From NCBI GenBank assembly GCA_023213315.1, contig JAKCPI010031616.1, forward strand, positions 1 through 64,000: a stretch of DNA of 64,000 nt, in the 5' to 3' direction. The notes beneath the pieces are model-generated. The model searched no databases, had not been told where the DNA came from, and was given only the letters and a program-made list of their open reading frames with translations. Shown piece by piece: positions 11,326-22,411 of the stretch. This DNA comes from Euborellia annulipes (Eukaryota; Arthropoda; Insecta; Dermaptera; Anisolabididae). Made by a program: the position numbers and the translations under genes. How positions within the stretch are numbered: the first letter of the stretch is position 1; each line of letters starts with the position of its first letter.

Positions 11326-11881
11326 AACACTAATAAACGTAAATACAGATTAATGGCTCTTCAGGTAAGTGGCTAGGATCAGGCCAATTTGAATATATGG
11401 ATTGAATATACTTATTCATCAGATATATATGTGGTATTTCAAAAAAAAAAACTTAACCAAAATGATTTTTGCAAAATGACTGACACTTTTAAAAAATAGC
11501 TTGGCGTCTTAAATTGTAGAACGACATGAGCGCCACTAGTGGAACCAAGAAATACTAACAAGCTGAATTTGAAAAATGTTTGCTTAGTTATATATTTTTA
11601 TTATTGATGGTTTATTAATTTCTTTTTATTACATAAACTACAGAAATGAACTTGTTTCTTAATTTACAACAAGTCTTGTTATTTTATAAACCCAATTTGA
11701 AACCAAGGAATTGAACCAACCTATATCCACCTAAACGAAAATAAAAAAGATACTGCGCGTGCGCCAAAGAATATAATGTTGGTTCAATTGATTATTCTCC
11801 ATGGTATTGATTTTATTAGATAAAAAGCAGTGAATGGATAAGATTGGAGATCTTGAAAAAGTCCATGTCAAATTGTTGTTC

Positions 11882-12548
11882 AAGGGCGGATACAAGGGAG
11901 TAAAGGAGGTAATCCCCCTCCCCCAAGGGTGAAAATAAGCTTTTGAACAAAATCGGCTAAAAAGTACTAATACTTTACTGATGTACTTTTTCAGTTTTTT
12001 TTTTCTCGATTTTCTTAAAAATCTCTAAAGAATTTGATTAAAATTCATATATCAACTATTAAAAAAGCTTAAAAAAACATAAAAATGTAGAATAAAAAGT
12101 TGTTTAATAAGCATAAAATTTGACAAAAATCATCACATAACTTAAGTGGGAAAAGATTTACACATACCTTTTTACTAAATTATGCTATTAATACATTATT
12201 ATTACTATTTCAAAATATTAAAAAGGACCAATATAGGAAAAGGAAAGGCGAGGGTCTGCCGCTCTAAAAAAAAAAGTAAAAAAAATTTTTACGGGAGGGG
12301 AAAAATAAATGTTCCGCAGTGCGAGGAAAAAATTTCCGAGGGAAAAAAAAATTCGAAGGACGGCAAAAATTTCGTCATTCTAGAGAAAAAATGTTCCGCA
12401 GTACGGAAAACAAAGTTTAAAAAAAAAAAATTTTTTTTGAGGGCGGGAAAAAAAATTTCTATATACGCTCCTGGTAAGATTATTAGCTGACAGTGACAGG
12501 GCCCCGAGATTTCGACTGCCTAAGGGCCTCCATGTTGCTTAATCCAGA
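11882..12548. other. Spacer between duplication copies, repeat fragments
   Basis: It begins with a truncated end of the G/C-run MITE family (CAAGGGCGGATAC at about 11,882), continues into a fragment of the repeat seen at 44.2-44.4 kb ('gtactttttcag', 'aaaatcggctaa') and into purine-rich A/G sequence at 12,240-12,470. The open frame through the purine-rich part is low complexity and not a gene. Confidence 0.45.
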
Positions 12549-12932
12549 CACTGACCAGGACACAAATTAATGAAAAAAAATATCAAGTATAAAACAAACA
12601 TTCATTGCAACAATAATAAACTATTAAATATAATATGATAAATGCATTATAATGATTAATAAAGTAAGAGGAACAGACATTAAGGCTAAGAATGTTTAAA
12701 TGAATTGACAGAGTTTAAATTGCCTAAAATTCTCATTAATATCCTTTACAAAATGTTTGTTTTTCTTTTTCCTAAAAATAAAAAAACATGAAAATTATTT
12801 TTTGATTTTAAATCAAAAGTAAAAATAAAAATTTTCTGAGAAGCTCCTTTTAATTTGGTCAAATTAAGTTTTCCCAATAAAAGGCATTTAAATATAACTG
12901 TCTTTTAATACAATCAGCAAATCTCCTGCTAA

Positions 12933-13080
12933 CAGTGGCGTCATTTCAACTTTTTCTTGGGGGGTGCAAATTTTTTCTTGGGGGCAAACATTTTTTTTTC
13001 TTAAAATTTAATTACAATCAGAGCCCTTGGGGGGGGGGGGATGCCCTCTGCCCCCCCCCCCCCCCCAAATGACTCCACTG
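12933..13080. mobile_element. MITE with CAGTGGCGTCATTT ends, absent from copy A
   Basis: Ends CAGTGGCGTCATTT and AAATGACTCCACTG are inverted repeats. The interior is made of G-runs and C-runs. The flanks CCTGCTAA and CCTGCGAC share the first five bases. Copy A reads 'ctgctaacaatgcgacaag' straight through at about 8945-8963. Confidence 0.65.
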
Positions 13081-13596
13081 CCTGCGACAAGTAATTCTCG
13101 AGGACCTTCTCAGAAAATTATTAACCTCTTGTCTAGTTTTCGGTTCTTCAAAAATAAAAATAAAAAATTGATACTGTGCCTTTTTTTATATTGGTAGATT
13201 GGGAAGAATAAAATTCTTGCATGAGGAAATGTTGATATTTCAATTTCAAAAATGTTTTGAGTTGTCATTTTAAGACTTTCTTCTTCTTAATGCACCCTCT
13301 TTTTCTCCTTCTTCGTTTACACGATTAAGGACTTCTTCATTGATAACTCTTTGAGTCTACGATGTCTGCAGTATGCGTCGATATAAATAAATTTGGAGTA
13401 TATTTGAACATTTTCGATGGTAGGAGTTTAAACAGCCATAGATTGTGAAAATGTAGCAACGGATTTAAACTTTTTGATGGATTTCTTCATATATGTTGCC
13501 TGTTCAATTCTTGTATTATTTGTATATTTGGGTCAGATTTTTTATTGTGATGTTTATCATATTTTTAATTTAATCGTCTCAATTTTTAGTCAATAG

Positions 13597-13888
13597 CAGT
13601 TTCCCAACCTTTTAAAGTTCACGGCACCCCATCGCACAGTTGGGAATAACATTAAACACTAGAGGCACTCTTCTTTAAATTAAATAAAAATTAAATGTAA
13701 TATGTAGGCTACATTTATTATTGAAATATTATATAACTTTACTACAGTCACTGAGTAAAAATACGTCATCAGTCTTGTAAGCTTAGGTATAGGGTAATAT
13801 TTTTATGTTTATCTCAAAATCTCGCGACACTCCTTAGCCAATCACGCGGCCTCCTTGGATGCCGGAACACACCGGTTGGGAACCACTG
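13597..13888. mobile_element. hAT-like element with CAGTTTCCCAACC ends
   Basis: Left CAGTTTCCCAACC and right GGTTGGGAACCACTG are inverted repeats of the widespread CAGTGGTTCCCAACC type of hAT termini. Flanks are GTCAATAG and GTCTTTAG; copy A has a single 'acagtctttact' at the matching place, so GTCTTTAG is the target. Non-autonomous, about 290 bp. A relative is at 40,813-41,000. Confidence 0.7.
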
Positions 13889-15239
13889 GTCTTTAGACTT
13901 TACTAAAAAAAATATGCAGATTTATGAATATTAAATGGATAAACAATATCTTATATTATAATTTATATAACTTACCACCAGTATAAGTGTTTCATTGAAT
14001 ATAAAAATTTTTTATGATGAAATTAGAATAGCTGAGTTGTTGTCAAGTGCATGATGTGTGTAGAAAAGAACCAGTAAAGTATTGTTTGTCTTTACCCTTC
14101 CCTATCTTATACCATATATTTGGAAATCCGTCATATTCATTTGCTGATAAAGATCTTGTATATCAATGCTTCCGTTGCAGATTATTTTTTTTTTTAATTG
14201 GTCTGGAACAAAACTTTTTTTAATATAAGAAAAACAATTTATAGAAATTTGTCCAATCAAACAAAATCTTAAAAAAAATTTTATATCTTAAGCTATAGGC
14301 CTATATTAAATAAAAATAATTTTCATTTTTTCAGGATCAGGCTTTACTGACAAATGTGTGTGCATTCACTTGTAGTTTAGATTGGCCATCGTGAGGGCTA
14401 GATCGTTAATTTCTTCTTTTTTTAAGAGTAAGATTAAAAGAAGTAAAGAAGAAAGATGTCTTGATTTTATAAAATTGGTCGTTGATTTTTTAACAAAGAG
14501 AAAAATTTTTTTCAATCTTACATCAAAATATTTCATATACCGGTATAGGGTAATAGAAAGTACAAACACATATCGACGCTCTAATTAGAAAAGTGTCTTG
14601 TCTTAACTCCACTTTTTTCAAAAATCATTTTTTTGTATTTTCTGTTGAAAAATATCATTCTCCATATGCCCTGAACTGGGTAAGAGCGTAATTCAAATGT
14701 TTCAGTTCGAAAATTTGCCGTACGAAAACTATTTAATAGTGGCTTTAACATTGGCAATGAAATGTTTTTTTGAAAAATAAACAAAAATGGAGATAGGCAC
14801 TTTACTAATTAGAACGTCGACATAAATATAAGTGCTGTATATATATATATATATATGTTATTTTTTAATTTACGGAAAAAGGAGTCCCTGATGATGATGG
14901 TCAAACCTAGGCCGAAAGTCTAAATGAATGGGCACACACAGGCTCAGTTAAAGCTTGATCCTGAAAACAAGAAAATCCTTTCTATTTTCTTCAATCCGCT
15001 TCTTACAATAAGGCTTTAACTTTAATTTATCAAAAATATACATTTTTAAGGCATATACAACAAATATATATATATATATATATATTTTTTTTTTTCATTA
15101 GGTCAAAACAGGGCCTTTTTTTATCTTTTTAAACAAAATTTAACCTATGATGTAACATTAAAAAAAAAAAACAATTTTAGTAATCGATTGACTTTCCACT
15201 TGAATTAAGCAAAATAATCTGTCATTCATTTAATTTACT
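13889..15239. other. Gene-free part of copy B
   Basis: Decayed duplicated DNA up to about 14,320, then unique AT-rich sequence. A small inverted repeat ('acgacgctctaattagaaaagtg' type) joins about 14,572-14,597 and 14,797-14,820. (AT)n tracts at 14,839-14,856 and 15,065-15,085. No supported gene. Confidence 0.4.
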
Positions 15240-15870
15240 AATTTGATATTGTATTTTGCTCAACATTTCTAAAATTGCACCCTTTAATTCATTAATGGAG
15301 CCGAATTGATTATTGTTGGCGAAAATACGTCTATACCCCACAAGTTTTCCATTGGATTTAGATCTGGACTGCACGCTGGCCACTGTAAAATTTGCACGTG
15401 CTTTTGTTTTAACCAGTTAATAGTGCTACGGCTGGTATGCACGGGAGCGTTATCTTGTTGAAAAGTTATCTTTAAACGCTGATGGCGACGTAAAAATGGC
15501 AATAAATTATCCTTCAAGACATTTTTCTATTCTTCTGAATTGCATGAAGGGAAAGCCAAAGAAACTTTCCCCATTTGACCAAAGTTGCTGTCTTGAAGGA
15601 TAATATTGCCATTTTTAGGCCGTCATCAGCGTTTATCGATAACTTTTCAACATGATAACACTCCCGTGCATACCAGCCGTAGCACTATTAACTGGTTAAA
15701 ACAAAAGCACGTGCTAATTTAACAGTGGCCAGCGTGCAGTCCAGATCTAAATCCAATGGAAAACATGTGGGGTATAATTGTTAGGTGTATTTACACAAAC
15801 AATAATCTATTTGGCTCCATTAATAAATTAAAGGAAGCAATTTTAGAAAAGTTGAGCAAAATACCATTAC
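15240..15870. mobile_element. Fold-back of Tc1/mariner transposase fragments
   Basis: On the minus strand 15,284-15,517 encodes a Tc1-like DDE fragment: [19 protein letters not shown] (catalytic Asp in QQDNAPVH) and [15 protein letters not shown] (the DLNP(M/I)E box). The plus strand from about 15,594 to 15,860 encodes the same stretch with stops and indels. The two halves form an inverted repeat around about 15,530-15,590. It is a dead rearranged transposon; the N-terminal DNA-binding part is missing. Confidence 0.75.
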
Positions 15871-15889
15871 CGGAAAAAAATTCCTTACC

Positions 15890-16906
15890 TTAATCCTCCT
15901 CGACCGGATCTTTCTCAGGGGGAGGATAAACTTGCCAAACACTCTCCAGAAATTCTCTCAAAATATCATTACTGCCAGAATGATACTTTAACCACATATA
16001 TTCGGCAAGATAGGTATCAAACTGGTCAGTAGTGGTCCGACTTGGCATTCCTCTCTTAATAGCACCCCAGGATCCTTCAAATGAGTTTTGAACACCTGGA
16101 TCCGGGTCTTTAAAATGAAGCGAATTAGTGGCTTCGAGCTGCTTGAAGTTCTTATCTTTTAGGCAATCGTAAGACTTCCAACAACCAGAGTGAATTGTGG
16201 TCCCTGGTTGTATAAAATCCTTAATAATGTTTAAAAGAGTCTCTTTATCGTTTCTTTCAACTACCTGGAGAAAAAAGTTTTTTGATCCACGTTCAATTCC
16301 ACCAAATACCCATTGACCATTCGTTAATCCTCGATTAAACTTACGTTTGCCAAACTTGCACTCATCAATTTCGACAATCACACCATTCCCACCAAGCTTA
16401 GTACTTTTTTCCACACATAAGTCCACAATGATCTCTCTAAACAAAGATCTCCATTCACACACCGTGTTTGTCGACAATTTTAACTCGTACATACAATCAT
16501 GTTGCGACCTCTTTAGAAGAAAAAATTCAATCAACAACAAGATTTGAACCAAGCCTATTTTGCTTTCAGCAAACAATGAACCAGTCCGCACTGATCTGCT
16601 AACATTATGAGGTTGGTTCCCACGCACACAACATACCCATCTGAAACCATCCTGCAAATTATTAGCTTTAGTCAGAACCATAGGAGAGGCACACACAGGA
16701 CATTCATACTTATTAGTAATCACTCCCAGATCCATACAAAATTGTAAAACTTCCCTTTTCCCAGGCATTCCACCAGATTCATATTTGGTTTCCAAACCGA
16801 ACAAAAATCTCAGGTCTATTCTTTGACTCATTGTGGAATTAGGAGAACAGAAAAGAAGAGAAATGCTAGATAACTTTGTTTTAAAATCTGGAGAGCATGA
16901 AGGCAA
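15890..16906 (-). CDS. Merlin/IS1595-type transposase, copy B, catalytic Asp lost
   Basis: A 338-codon frame, gap-free against copy A and about 85% identical by eye. Zinc ribbon [12 protein letters not shown]...WVC, first Asp in [30 protein letters not shown] with the same Asp-to-Gly change as copy A, and QNSFEGSW, where Glu is retained. The shared Gly means the second catalytic Asp was gone before the duplication, yet neither copy has since picked up a stop or an indel while the flanks have many. The likely start is again the internal Met (MSQRIDLRF). No terminal inverted repeats are recognisable at either copy. Alternative reading: two young pseudogenes that by chance stayed open. Confidence 0.75.
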   Translation of the reverse strand: MPSCSPDFKTKLSSISLLFCSPNSTMSQRIDLRFLFGLETKYESGGMPGKREVLQFCMDLGVITNKYECPVCASPMVLTKANNLQDGFRWVCCVRGNQPHNVSRSVRTGSLFAESKIGLVQILLLIEFFLLKRSQHDCMYELKLSTNTVCEWRSLFREIIVDLCVEKSTKLGGNGVIVEIDECKFGKRKFNRGLTNGQWVFGGIERGSKNFFLQVVERNDKETLLNIIKDFIQPGTTIHSGCWKSYDCLKDKNFKQLEATNSLHFKDPDPGVQNSFEGSWGAIKRGMPSRTTTDQFDTYLAEYMWLKYHSGSNDILREFLESVWQVYPPPEKDPVEED

Positions 16907-17493
16907 AACACTAATAAACGTAAATACAGGTTAATGGCTCTTCATGTAAGTGGCTAGAATCAGGCCAATTTGAATCAGGCTGGAACGGCTATATATATAT
17001 ATATGTGTTTCGGGTGTGTTTCAAAAAGAAAAATGTTTAATCAAAATGACTAGACTCTTAAAAAAAAAGCTCAGCGTCTTAAATTGTAGAACGACATGAG
17101 CGTCACTAGTGGCGCCAAGAAATACTAACAAGCTGAATTTTAAAAATCTTTGTTTAGTAATATATTTTTATTATTGATGATTATGATAAGTTTATTAATT
17201 TCTTTTTATTACATAAACTACAGAAATGAACTTGTTTCTTAATTTACAAGAAGTCTTGTTATTTTATAGGCTAAACCTATTTGAACAAGTTTTTCTCATT
17301 TGAAACCAAGGAATTGAACCAACCTCTACCCACCAAAATGAAAATAAAAAAGATTCTGCGCTTGCGTAAAAGAGTATAATGTTGGTTCAATCTATCATTC
17401 TCCAAGGTAATCATTTGATTCACCTTCCTGATTTGATTAGATAAAAGTTTGGGAGTTCTTGAAAAAGTCCTTGTAAACTTGTTGGTATTCAAC

Positions 17494-17948
17494 TTTTGAA
17501 AACTTCTACTGTATTTTTTTTAAAATTGCCCCAGCCACTGGGGCCAGATGGTTACTATTTACAAAAAAAAAAAAAAAACATTTTTAAAATATTATATATT
17601 TTATATTATATTATATAATTAAATATTTACTGTAAAACGAAATATAACTAATAATTTTCTCTTCCACATTAAGTTAACTACTTGTTGATCTTATCAACTT
17701 GACTTTTAAATTTAAATAAGAGCGGGTTATGACGTCACAGGAGAGAGACCAAAAAACAAAAAAGATGGCTGCCTATTGTCATTAAGTGATTTTATATATT
17801 TATTTAAATTAATAGCGTAATTTAAAATAAAAAAAGAATATGTTTGTGAATTTGTGAACATTTGAAAGAATCGAATGGGAAGAAAAAAAAATTAGTGTCA
17901 AAATTGATGATTTGAAACTTATAAGGTAGCTAAAATGGGTTTGCTAAT
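17494..17948. other. Gene-free stretch upstream of 7SL RNA
   Basis: AT-rich, with a palindromic TGACGTCA (CRE/ATF consensus) at 17,730-17,737. ATF sites are known upstream of vertebrate 7SL genes, but here the distance to the RNA start is about 210 bp, much further than in mammals, so a role is only a guess. Confidence 0.35.
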
Positions 17949-18249
17949 GGCTGGGAGTTGTGGCGTGCTCCTGTAATCTAGCTTCTCGGAGGCCGGGTTC
18001 GGTGGATGGTTTGAGGTCGGGAGCTCTGGCTGCTGGCGATCCTCGTGGACTGAGCGTCCGCACTAAGTACGTCATCAACATGGAGACCGAGAAGGAATTC
18101 TTGGTGTCCAGGTTTCCTAAGGAGAGGTGCACCGGGCCAGGGGGGAAACCCAGCAGCCAAAAGCCTCCGTGGCGGACAGTAGTGGGATAGCGCTCGGGAG
18201 ATGGACACCAGTAGCCAGCCTGACCAATAAAACCAGACCCTAATCTTTT
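17949..18249 (+). ncRNA. 7SL RNA of the signal recognition particle
   Basis: The sequence follows metazoan 7SL RNA from end to end. The Alu domain starts GGCTGGGAGTTGTGGCG, with the SRP9/14-binding TGTAATC at about 17,972 and a CTTCTCGGAGG helix. The S domain has GTCCGCACTAAGT, then CATCAACATGG, GTTTCCTAAGGAGAGGTG (helix 6 region), CCGGGCCAGG...GGAAAC...AGCAG (helix 8, SRP54 site) and CAGTAGTGGGAT. The Alu 3' strand ends CCAGCCTGACCA. A TTTT terminator for RNA polymerase III is at 18,246-18,249. The length, about 300 nt, is normal. With all conserved loops present it is probably a working gene, though 7SL pseudogenes are common and expression is untested. The protein frames that overlap it on both strands are spurious. 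Confidence 0.88.
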
Positions 18250-19456
18250 GCCATTTTTTATTAAAAAAAAATTTTTTTTTAAGGAGCTTTTTATTTTTTA
18301 GTATTATTTTTACTCAAATAGAAACATGAAACCCTGGTTCGAATCCCGGGAGAGGTATATTTTTTTTTTTTTTTTAGAGGCATGACTTAATAAATGATAT
18401 TTGAAATGATCATTGTATAATATTATATGCCTATATTATTATTAATATAATATATTGCGTAGTAATAGTATTTATAAAAAAATATTAATATACAGTAGTT
18501 GGAACAGATCTTCATTGATATCAATTTTTTGTCATCTACCTTACTTTTCGCTCTTCTCTTGTAAAGTTGCAAAACAAAAAGGAAACGTGAATCTTTTTAG
18601 AGGATTAAAATGGGAACCAAAAAAGTGTTTACTGTTTAAGTTGTAGCTTTGACAAATTTTTTTACCCCCCACCCACCCCTCATAGGGCTGCTTAAGAGCC
18701 TGGTCCCGGCGGTGTAAATTATTAATACAGACCCCTATCTAAAAAAAGGATGAAATTTAGAGACTAAAAGCATCCCAAATGCATATACGTATTTTTTATT
18801 TAAGACGTTGAGGGTCCAACAGACATTTAAAATTTTAAAATAGATATTAATTTTTTTCTTCCCTCATTTTTATTAATTCAAAGTTTCTAAAAAAATTTAA
18901 AAAAATGTTCACTCACTCAATCTTTGGCGTCATGGTTGAAGACATGTTTCTTTGATTTCCACATTGAGTAGAACAATTCAAAGTATAAGTGCTGTTTCCA
19001 GAAGCGGACTAGATTGCCGGATGGATCAACTCAGCTTGATGGGGAACCTTCATCTTTGTAGTTTTTCTTCGACTTTGTTGAGGCTTTTCAAATCCCTCTT
19101 ATCTTGCCAATGCGATCATTCGGCTAGAAAGATTGAAAAAATAAGATTAACTAATGCTTAAATAGAGGAGGCGAGTACGGTGGTGGTCGGGATGGAGTTC
19201 TGCCGAACTTATTTTCGAGCTCCCACCCTTCGGACACGTAATTTTTATCTGTGTCTAAACTCGCCCAATATTTTAAAAAATTTTCAAATTCAATTCATTT
19301 TTATGACTCCATGCCTGTCAGGTTCAATTTACTTGTCCGTCCTTATCCGTTTTATTTGTAAATAGTGTCAGTTCGTAGTTTTATTTAAGAATTTCAAAAC
19401 TAGTCGGCAGGCCGGGCTTACCCGAACTCGTGCAGGCCCCAAGCTCGGGTTCTCGT
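18250..19456. other. Gene-poor stretch downstream of 7SL
   Basis: Contains a T-run block, a fragment with a B-box-like GGTTCGAATCCCGGG at about 18,335-18,350 (a tRNA-like or SINE relic) and AT-rich DNA. Open frames at 18,455-18,646 and 18,952-19,365 have no recognisable domain, no splice context I can defend and codon use like the background. GC-rich debris around 19,400-19,450 flanks the next MITE. Confidence 0.35.
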
Positions 19457-19720
19457 CAAGGGCGGATTCAGAGGTGTTTCTCGGGGGGGGGGGGGGAGTA
19501 ATCTGGTGTGACTCGTCGCACAACACACTATTTTTTTCCTAATTTCGGTAATTTAAAGGCGCACTAATTTGACAGAATATAAATACAAATCAAATTTTTA
19601 AGTATTAATTTTTAAAATTTTACATTAAAAATAAATTTTTTTTTCGAAAAAACAAGTATTTTTTTCAAATCTCGGGGGGGGGGGGTAATTACCCCTTCAC
19701 CCCCCCTGTATCCGCCCTTG
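19457..19720. mobile_element. hAT-like MITE with G/C runs, 8-bp duplication
   Basis: Ends CAAGGGCGGATTCAGAGG and TATCCGCCCTTG are inverted repeats; flanks GTTCTCGT (19,449-19,456) and GTTCTCGA (19,721-19,728) are a near-perfect 8-bp duplication. Same family as 1232-1512. Confidence 0.75.
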
Positions 19721-19899
19721 GTTCTCGACCAGTGTATGGGGATTCAAAGTTTTCACTGTTTTTTTCTGGGTTCACGAATCCAGAAAATTATATGCCTTAG
19801 CGATCTCGCCGTGAAAATTTAACTTAATAAAAATTTTTATAAAAATACTGAAGAATTTAAAAAAAAAATCAGTAAAATTAAAAAAATAGAAATGTTTAG

Positions 19900-20295
19900 T
19901 AGGAACCGTCCGAATATTCGGTTTCGGTTACGGTTTCGGCCGTAGTTTCGGTTTCGGCCAAAAATCATGGTTTCGGCCGTAGTTTCGGTTTCGGCCAAAA
20001 AGTAGCCGAAACTTGAGTCTTAAAAAAAAGGTCAAATGATTTGCACTTGGAGGAGAGAAAAATTTTTTGTCTCCCTAAAAAAAGGTAAAATAATTTTCAC
20101 GGAGGGGAAAAAATTTCAAAAAAAAAAAAAAATATAAATTTTTTTATAGGAAATACAAGTTTCGGTTTCGGTTACGGTTTCGGCCGAAACTAAGGTTGAG
20201 GCCGAATATTCGGTTTCGGTTACGGTTTCGGCCGAAACTAAGGTTGAGGCCGAATATTCGGTTTCGGCTGAAAATCTTGTTTCGGTCGGACCCTA
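19900..20295. mobile_element. Non-autonomous element built from TTTCGG words
   Basis: Ends TAGGAACCGTCCGA and TCGGTCGGACCCTA (inverse TAGGGTCCGACCGA) are inverted repeats. The two subterminal zones (19,910-20,010 and 20,158-20,285) consist of repeated TTTCGG, TTACGG and the palindrome TTTCGGCCGAAA, including 'CCGAATATTCGG' several times. The flanks ATGTTTAG and ATAATTAG share five of eight bases. Dense subterminal words are the usual form of transposase-binding sites in hAT elements. No coding capacity. Confidence 0.6.
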
Positions 20296-21075
20296 ATAAT
20301 TAGTATGTGATTCCCCTAAGCGCCTGGAGAGTAGACATCAGGTGATCATGAGACGTGATGCCAGGCAGCGGAGGGAAGGCGGCACGAACGAAAAGCAACA
20401 GCAGGGAGGCGCTCGGATAGTGGTGGGGGAAAAGGCACAAAATTTCCTGGGCCCGAACTCACACCTCTTGGCTATTAAAATTGTCAATATTGATAGTGTC
20501 AATAGTTTTATTTTAACAGCCTCGGGGGGAAGAATTTAATCTTTATACATCAAATCAATTCTTCCATCTTTCCAATATAATGTCCTCGTTTAAAAACAAA
20601 AAAAAATTGTTTATTTAGGAGGATTGTCTGGAAAAAGCTTTTATATATAGAAATAAATGACAAACACTAGTTTCGGTATTTATTCTCTTCATTTATAAAA
20701 AAATACTAGCATCTGCACATATCCTGATTAATTCAAGTCATCGTTAAAGAAATTCCTTCTTGCATGGCACCTTTTTCAGTTCATTTATTCACACTCATTC
20801 AGTTTTTTTTAAACGAAGACACCTAACAGAATTCTTCCCGTTTTTTTTTCTCTTTAAAAATTAAACTTGCCATTGACCTATGGCTCAGAGGTATAATATT
20901 AGCTTCTGGTGCCAAAGGAAAGGTTTATCGAAATAATGCCGATAAATATTGTTCTATTATTCATTTAATTGTAAACATCTTTTGTTTTTGTATTTCTTGC
21001 AGTCAGGTCAGGATGTTATCCTTAAAAATATCTAAATAAGAATGAATAAAAGATATAAAAAATTTCTTCAAAGAA
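20296..21075. other. Gene-free stretch with a tRNA-like relic
   Basis: A GC-rich block at 20,310-20,450 has an open frame (20,342-20,539) with no recognisable domain. A truncated SINE head 'cctatggctcagaggta' (A-box-like) is at about 20,878-20,900. Nothing else is supported. Confidence 0.35.
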
Positions 21076-21077
21076 AA

Positions 21078-21540
21078 GAACAGCCCTTGGCTCAGAGGTA
21101 GAGCATTAGATTCTGGTTCTAAGAGGTCGAGGGTTCGCATTCAATCCCAGGCGAGCCCCCGGGTTTGGCGTAGTAAGTAGCGCGCCTACCTCCTATACCA
21201 AACGTCGCGGGTTCGGACCCAGGCAGTCCGATGATTTTATTTAAGCCATTTGGATACCAGATGGCTTAAATAGAAATGCCTCAACCCACAATATATATAT
21301 TATACTTACAACGGTTATCGTCAAAGTCTTAAATGGCCTAAGTTGCCGAAAAGACTGTGTGAATGTGTGTGCGAGTGTGAGTGTGAATGAGAAAAAGTGT
21401 GAATGTTTTTTTTAGAAAAAAAAAAAAATCCCAGGCGACAAAAATTTATGTCAATTTAATTAATCAATCAAATGAAATAAATAAGGAGGAGGTCTAAATA
21501 GCCTCCGATGCCGAAAAATACCTTTCCGAAAAAAAGTATT
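21078..21540 (+). mobile_element. Nested tRNA-derived SINEs
   Basis: A tRNA-like head (A box TGGCTCAGAGGTAGAGC at 21,087; B box GGGTTCGCATT at about 21,132) is interrupted at 'cccaggcga' by a second, complete SINE (about 21,155-21,425): A-box-like TGGCGTAGTAAGTAGCGC, B box GGTTCGGACCC, the body shared with 7985-8203, a (TG)n-rich stretch and a terminal A-run. The tail of the first SINE then resumes at about 21,430 ('cccaggcgac...aaatagcctccgatgccgaaaa'). The duplicated 'atcccaggcga' marks the insertion point. Confidence 0.7.
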
Positions 21541-22411
21541 TTTTTTAAATCTCGGGGGGGGGGGTAATTACCCCCTTTAACCCCTTGTATCCGCCCTTTG
21601 GGTAGGTGGATATAGGCCTACAAATAAAATACTTTTTCCTTCTTTAATAATAATAATAATAGTATTAAAATTATAATAATATAAAATGATATATTATTAA
21701 AAATGCAACTTTTATTGTAAATTAATATAATAAATATTCGTGAGAAGCCTTGAAATGATCAAATATATAAAACATACAAATATTTAAGTGTGAGTTAAAT
21801 AGAGAAAGAAATTGTCTGTATGTGTATGGAAGTCAATACGGTAAATGTATATGTGTGAGTGTAAAATTTCTCCTCGTCTTTTAGCGATTGAACTGGAGGA
21901 GGAGAGTCAGTTCGGAAGAAACCTTGAAAGCAACAACTAGTCGAGGATCATCATCGCTCTTTCTCAATTTTCTCCTCTCATCGATTACTACACTAAGGTT
22001 AGATTTTTATATTTTTCCTGTTTAATATGCAGGTAAATTTTTTTATCGACAATCACTAGCTCCATAAAAAAAAAATTGTGAAATTTTTAAATCAATCTTC
22101 TAATGGAATTTCTTCTTCTTTTTTCTCTCGAATAACTGTTTGTGGTTAATACAAAAATAAATTACAGTATATTGAAATTTATTTTAGATATCGTCAATGG
22201 CCTGAGTTGCCGAAAAGACTGCGTGAATGTGTGTGTGAGTGTGAGTGTGAATAAGAAGTGTGTTAAAAAAAAATTCGGGTATAACAATAAACTAAAAATA
22301 AGAAATTATTGCTTTATACTGATGATATATTATTCTATTATAACATTAGTATAAAATGACTTGTTTAATAAAAATTAAATTAAACATATCTACTATTTTG
22401 AACTAGATTTG
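21541..22411. other. Gene-poor stretch; possible 5' UTR exon near 21,885-22,000
   Basis: A truncated end of the G/C-run MITE is at 21,550-21,600. Bases 21,885-21,995 are less AT-rich than the neighbourhood and end in 'cactaag|gttaga', a donor-like site. The SDR gene's first coding exon at 27,936 is preceded by a splice acceptor, so an upstream 5' UTR exon must exist and this is one candidate. A SINE 3' fragment lies at about 22,190-22,260. The rest is AT-rich. Confidence 0.25.

Larger units (their letters stand above)
7905..11881. repeat. Segmental duplication, copy A
   Basis: Ordered blocks of this segment recur at 12,549-17,493: 'gaccagg(agg)acacaaattaatg', 'aataaagtaagagga', 'tctcgaggaccttctcagaaaa', 'tgtgtagaaaagaacca', the whole Merlin reading frame, and 'acgacatgagcg(c/t)cactagtgg'. 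The copies differ by many substitutions and by element insertions on one side only, so the duplication is old and tandem. Copy A alone contains the SINE at 7985-8203; copy B alone contains several MITEs and the Tc1 fold-back. Remnant frames at 8657-8896 and 9312-9500 (minus strand) are unrecognised and not kept open in copy B. Confidence 0.75.
12549..17493. repeat. Segmental duplication, copy B
   Basis: Tandem paralogue of 7905-11,881 in the same orientation, enlarged by insertions: a MITE at 12,933-13,080, a hAT-like element at 13,597-13,888 and a block of about 1.5 kb at 14,330-15,860 that holds a Tc1 fold-back. Copy A provides the empty site for each of these, so their ends can be read directly. 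Confidence 0.75.

Noticed and set aside
12182..12490. 102-codon plus-strand frame
   Set aside because: Runs through A/G-rich low-complexity repeat sequence; mostly Lys and no splice or domain evidence.
17944..18208. Three open frames on both strands
   Set aside because: They overlap the conserved 7SL RNA completely and are explained by its GC-rich structure.
21083..21155. Functional tRNA gene
   Set aside because: A and B boxes are present, but no clean acceptor stem pairs; it continues into a SINE body with relatives elsewhere, so it is SINE-derived.
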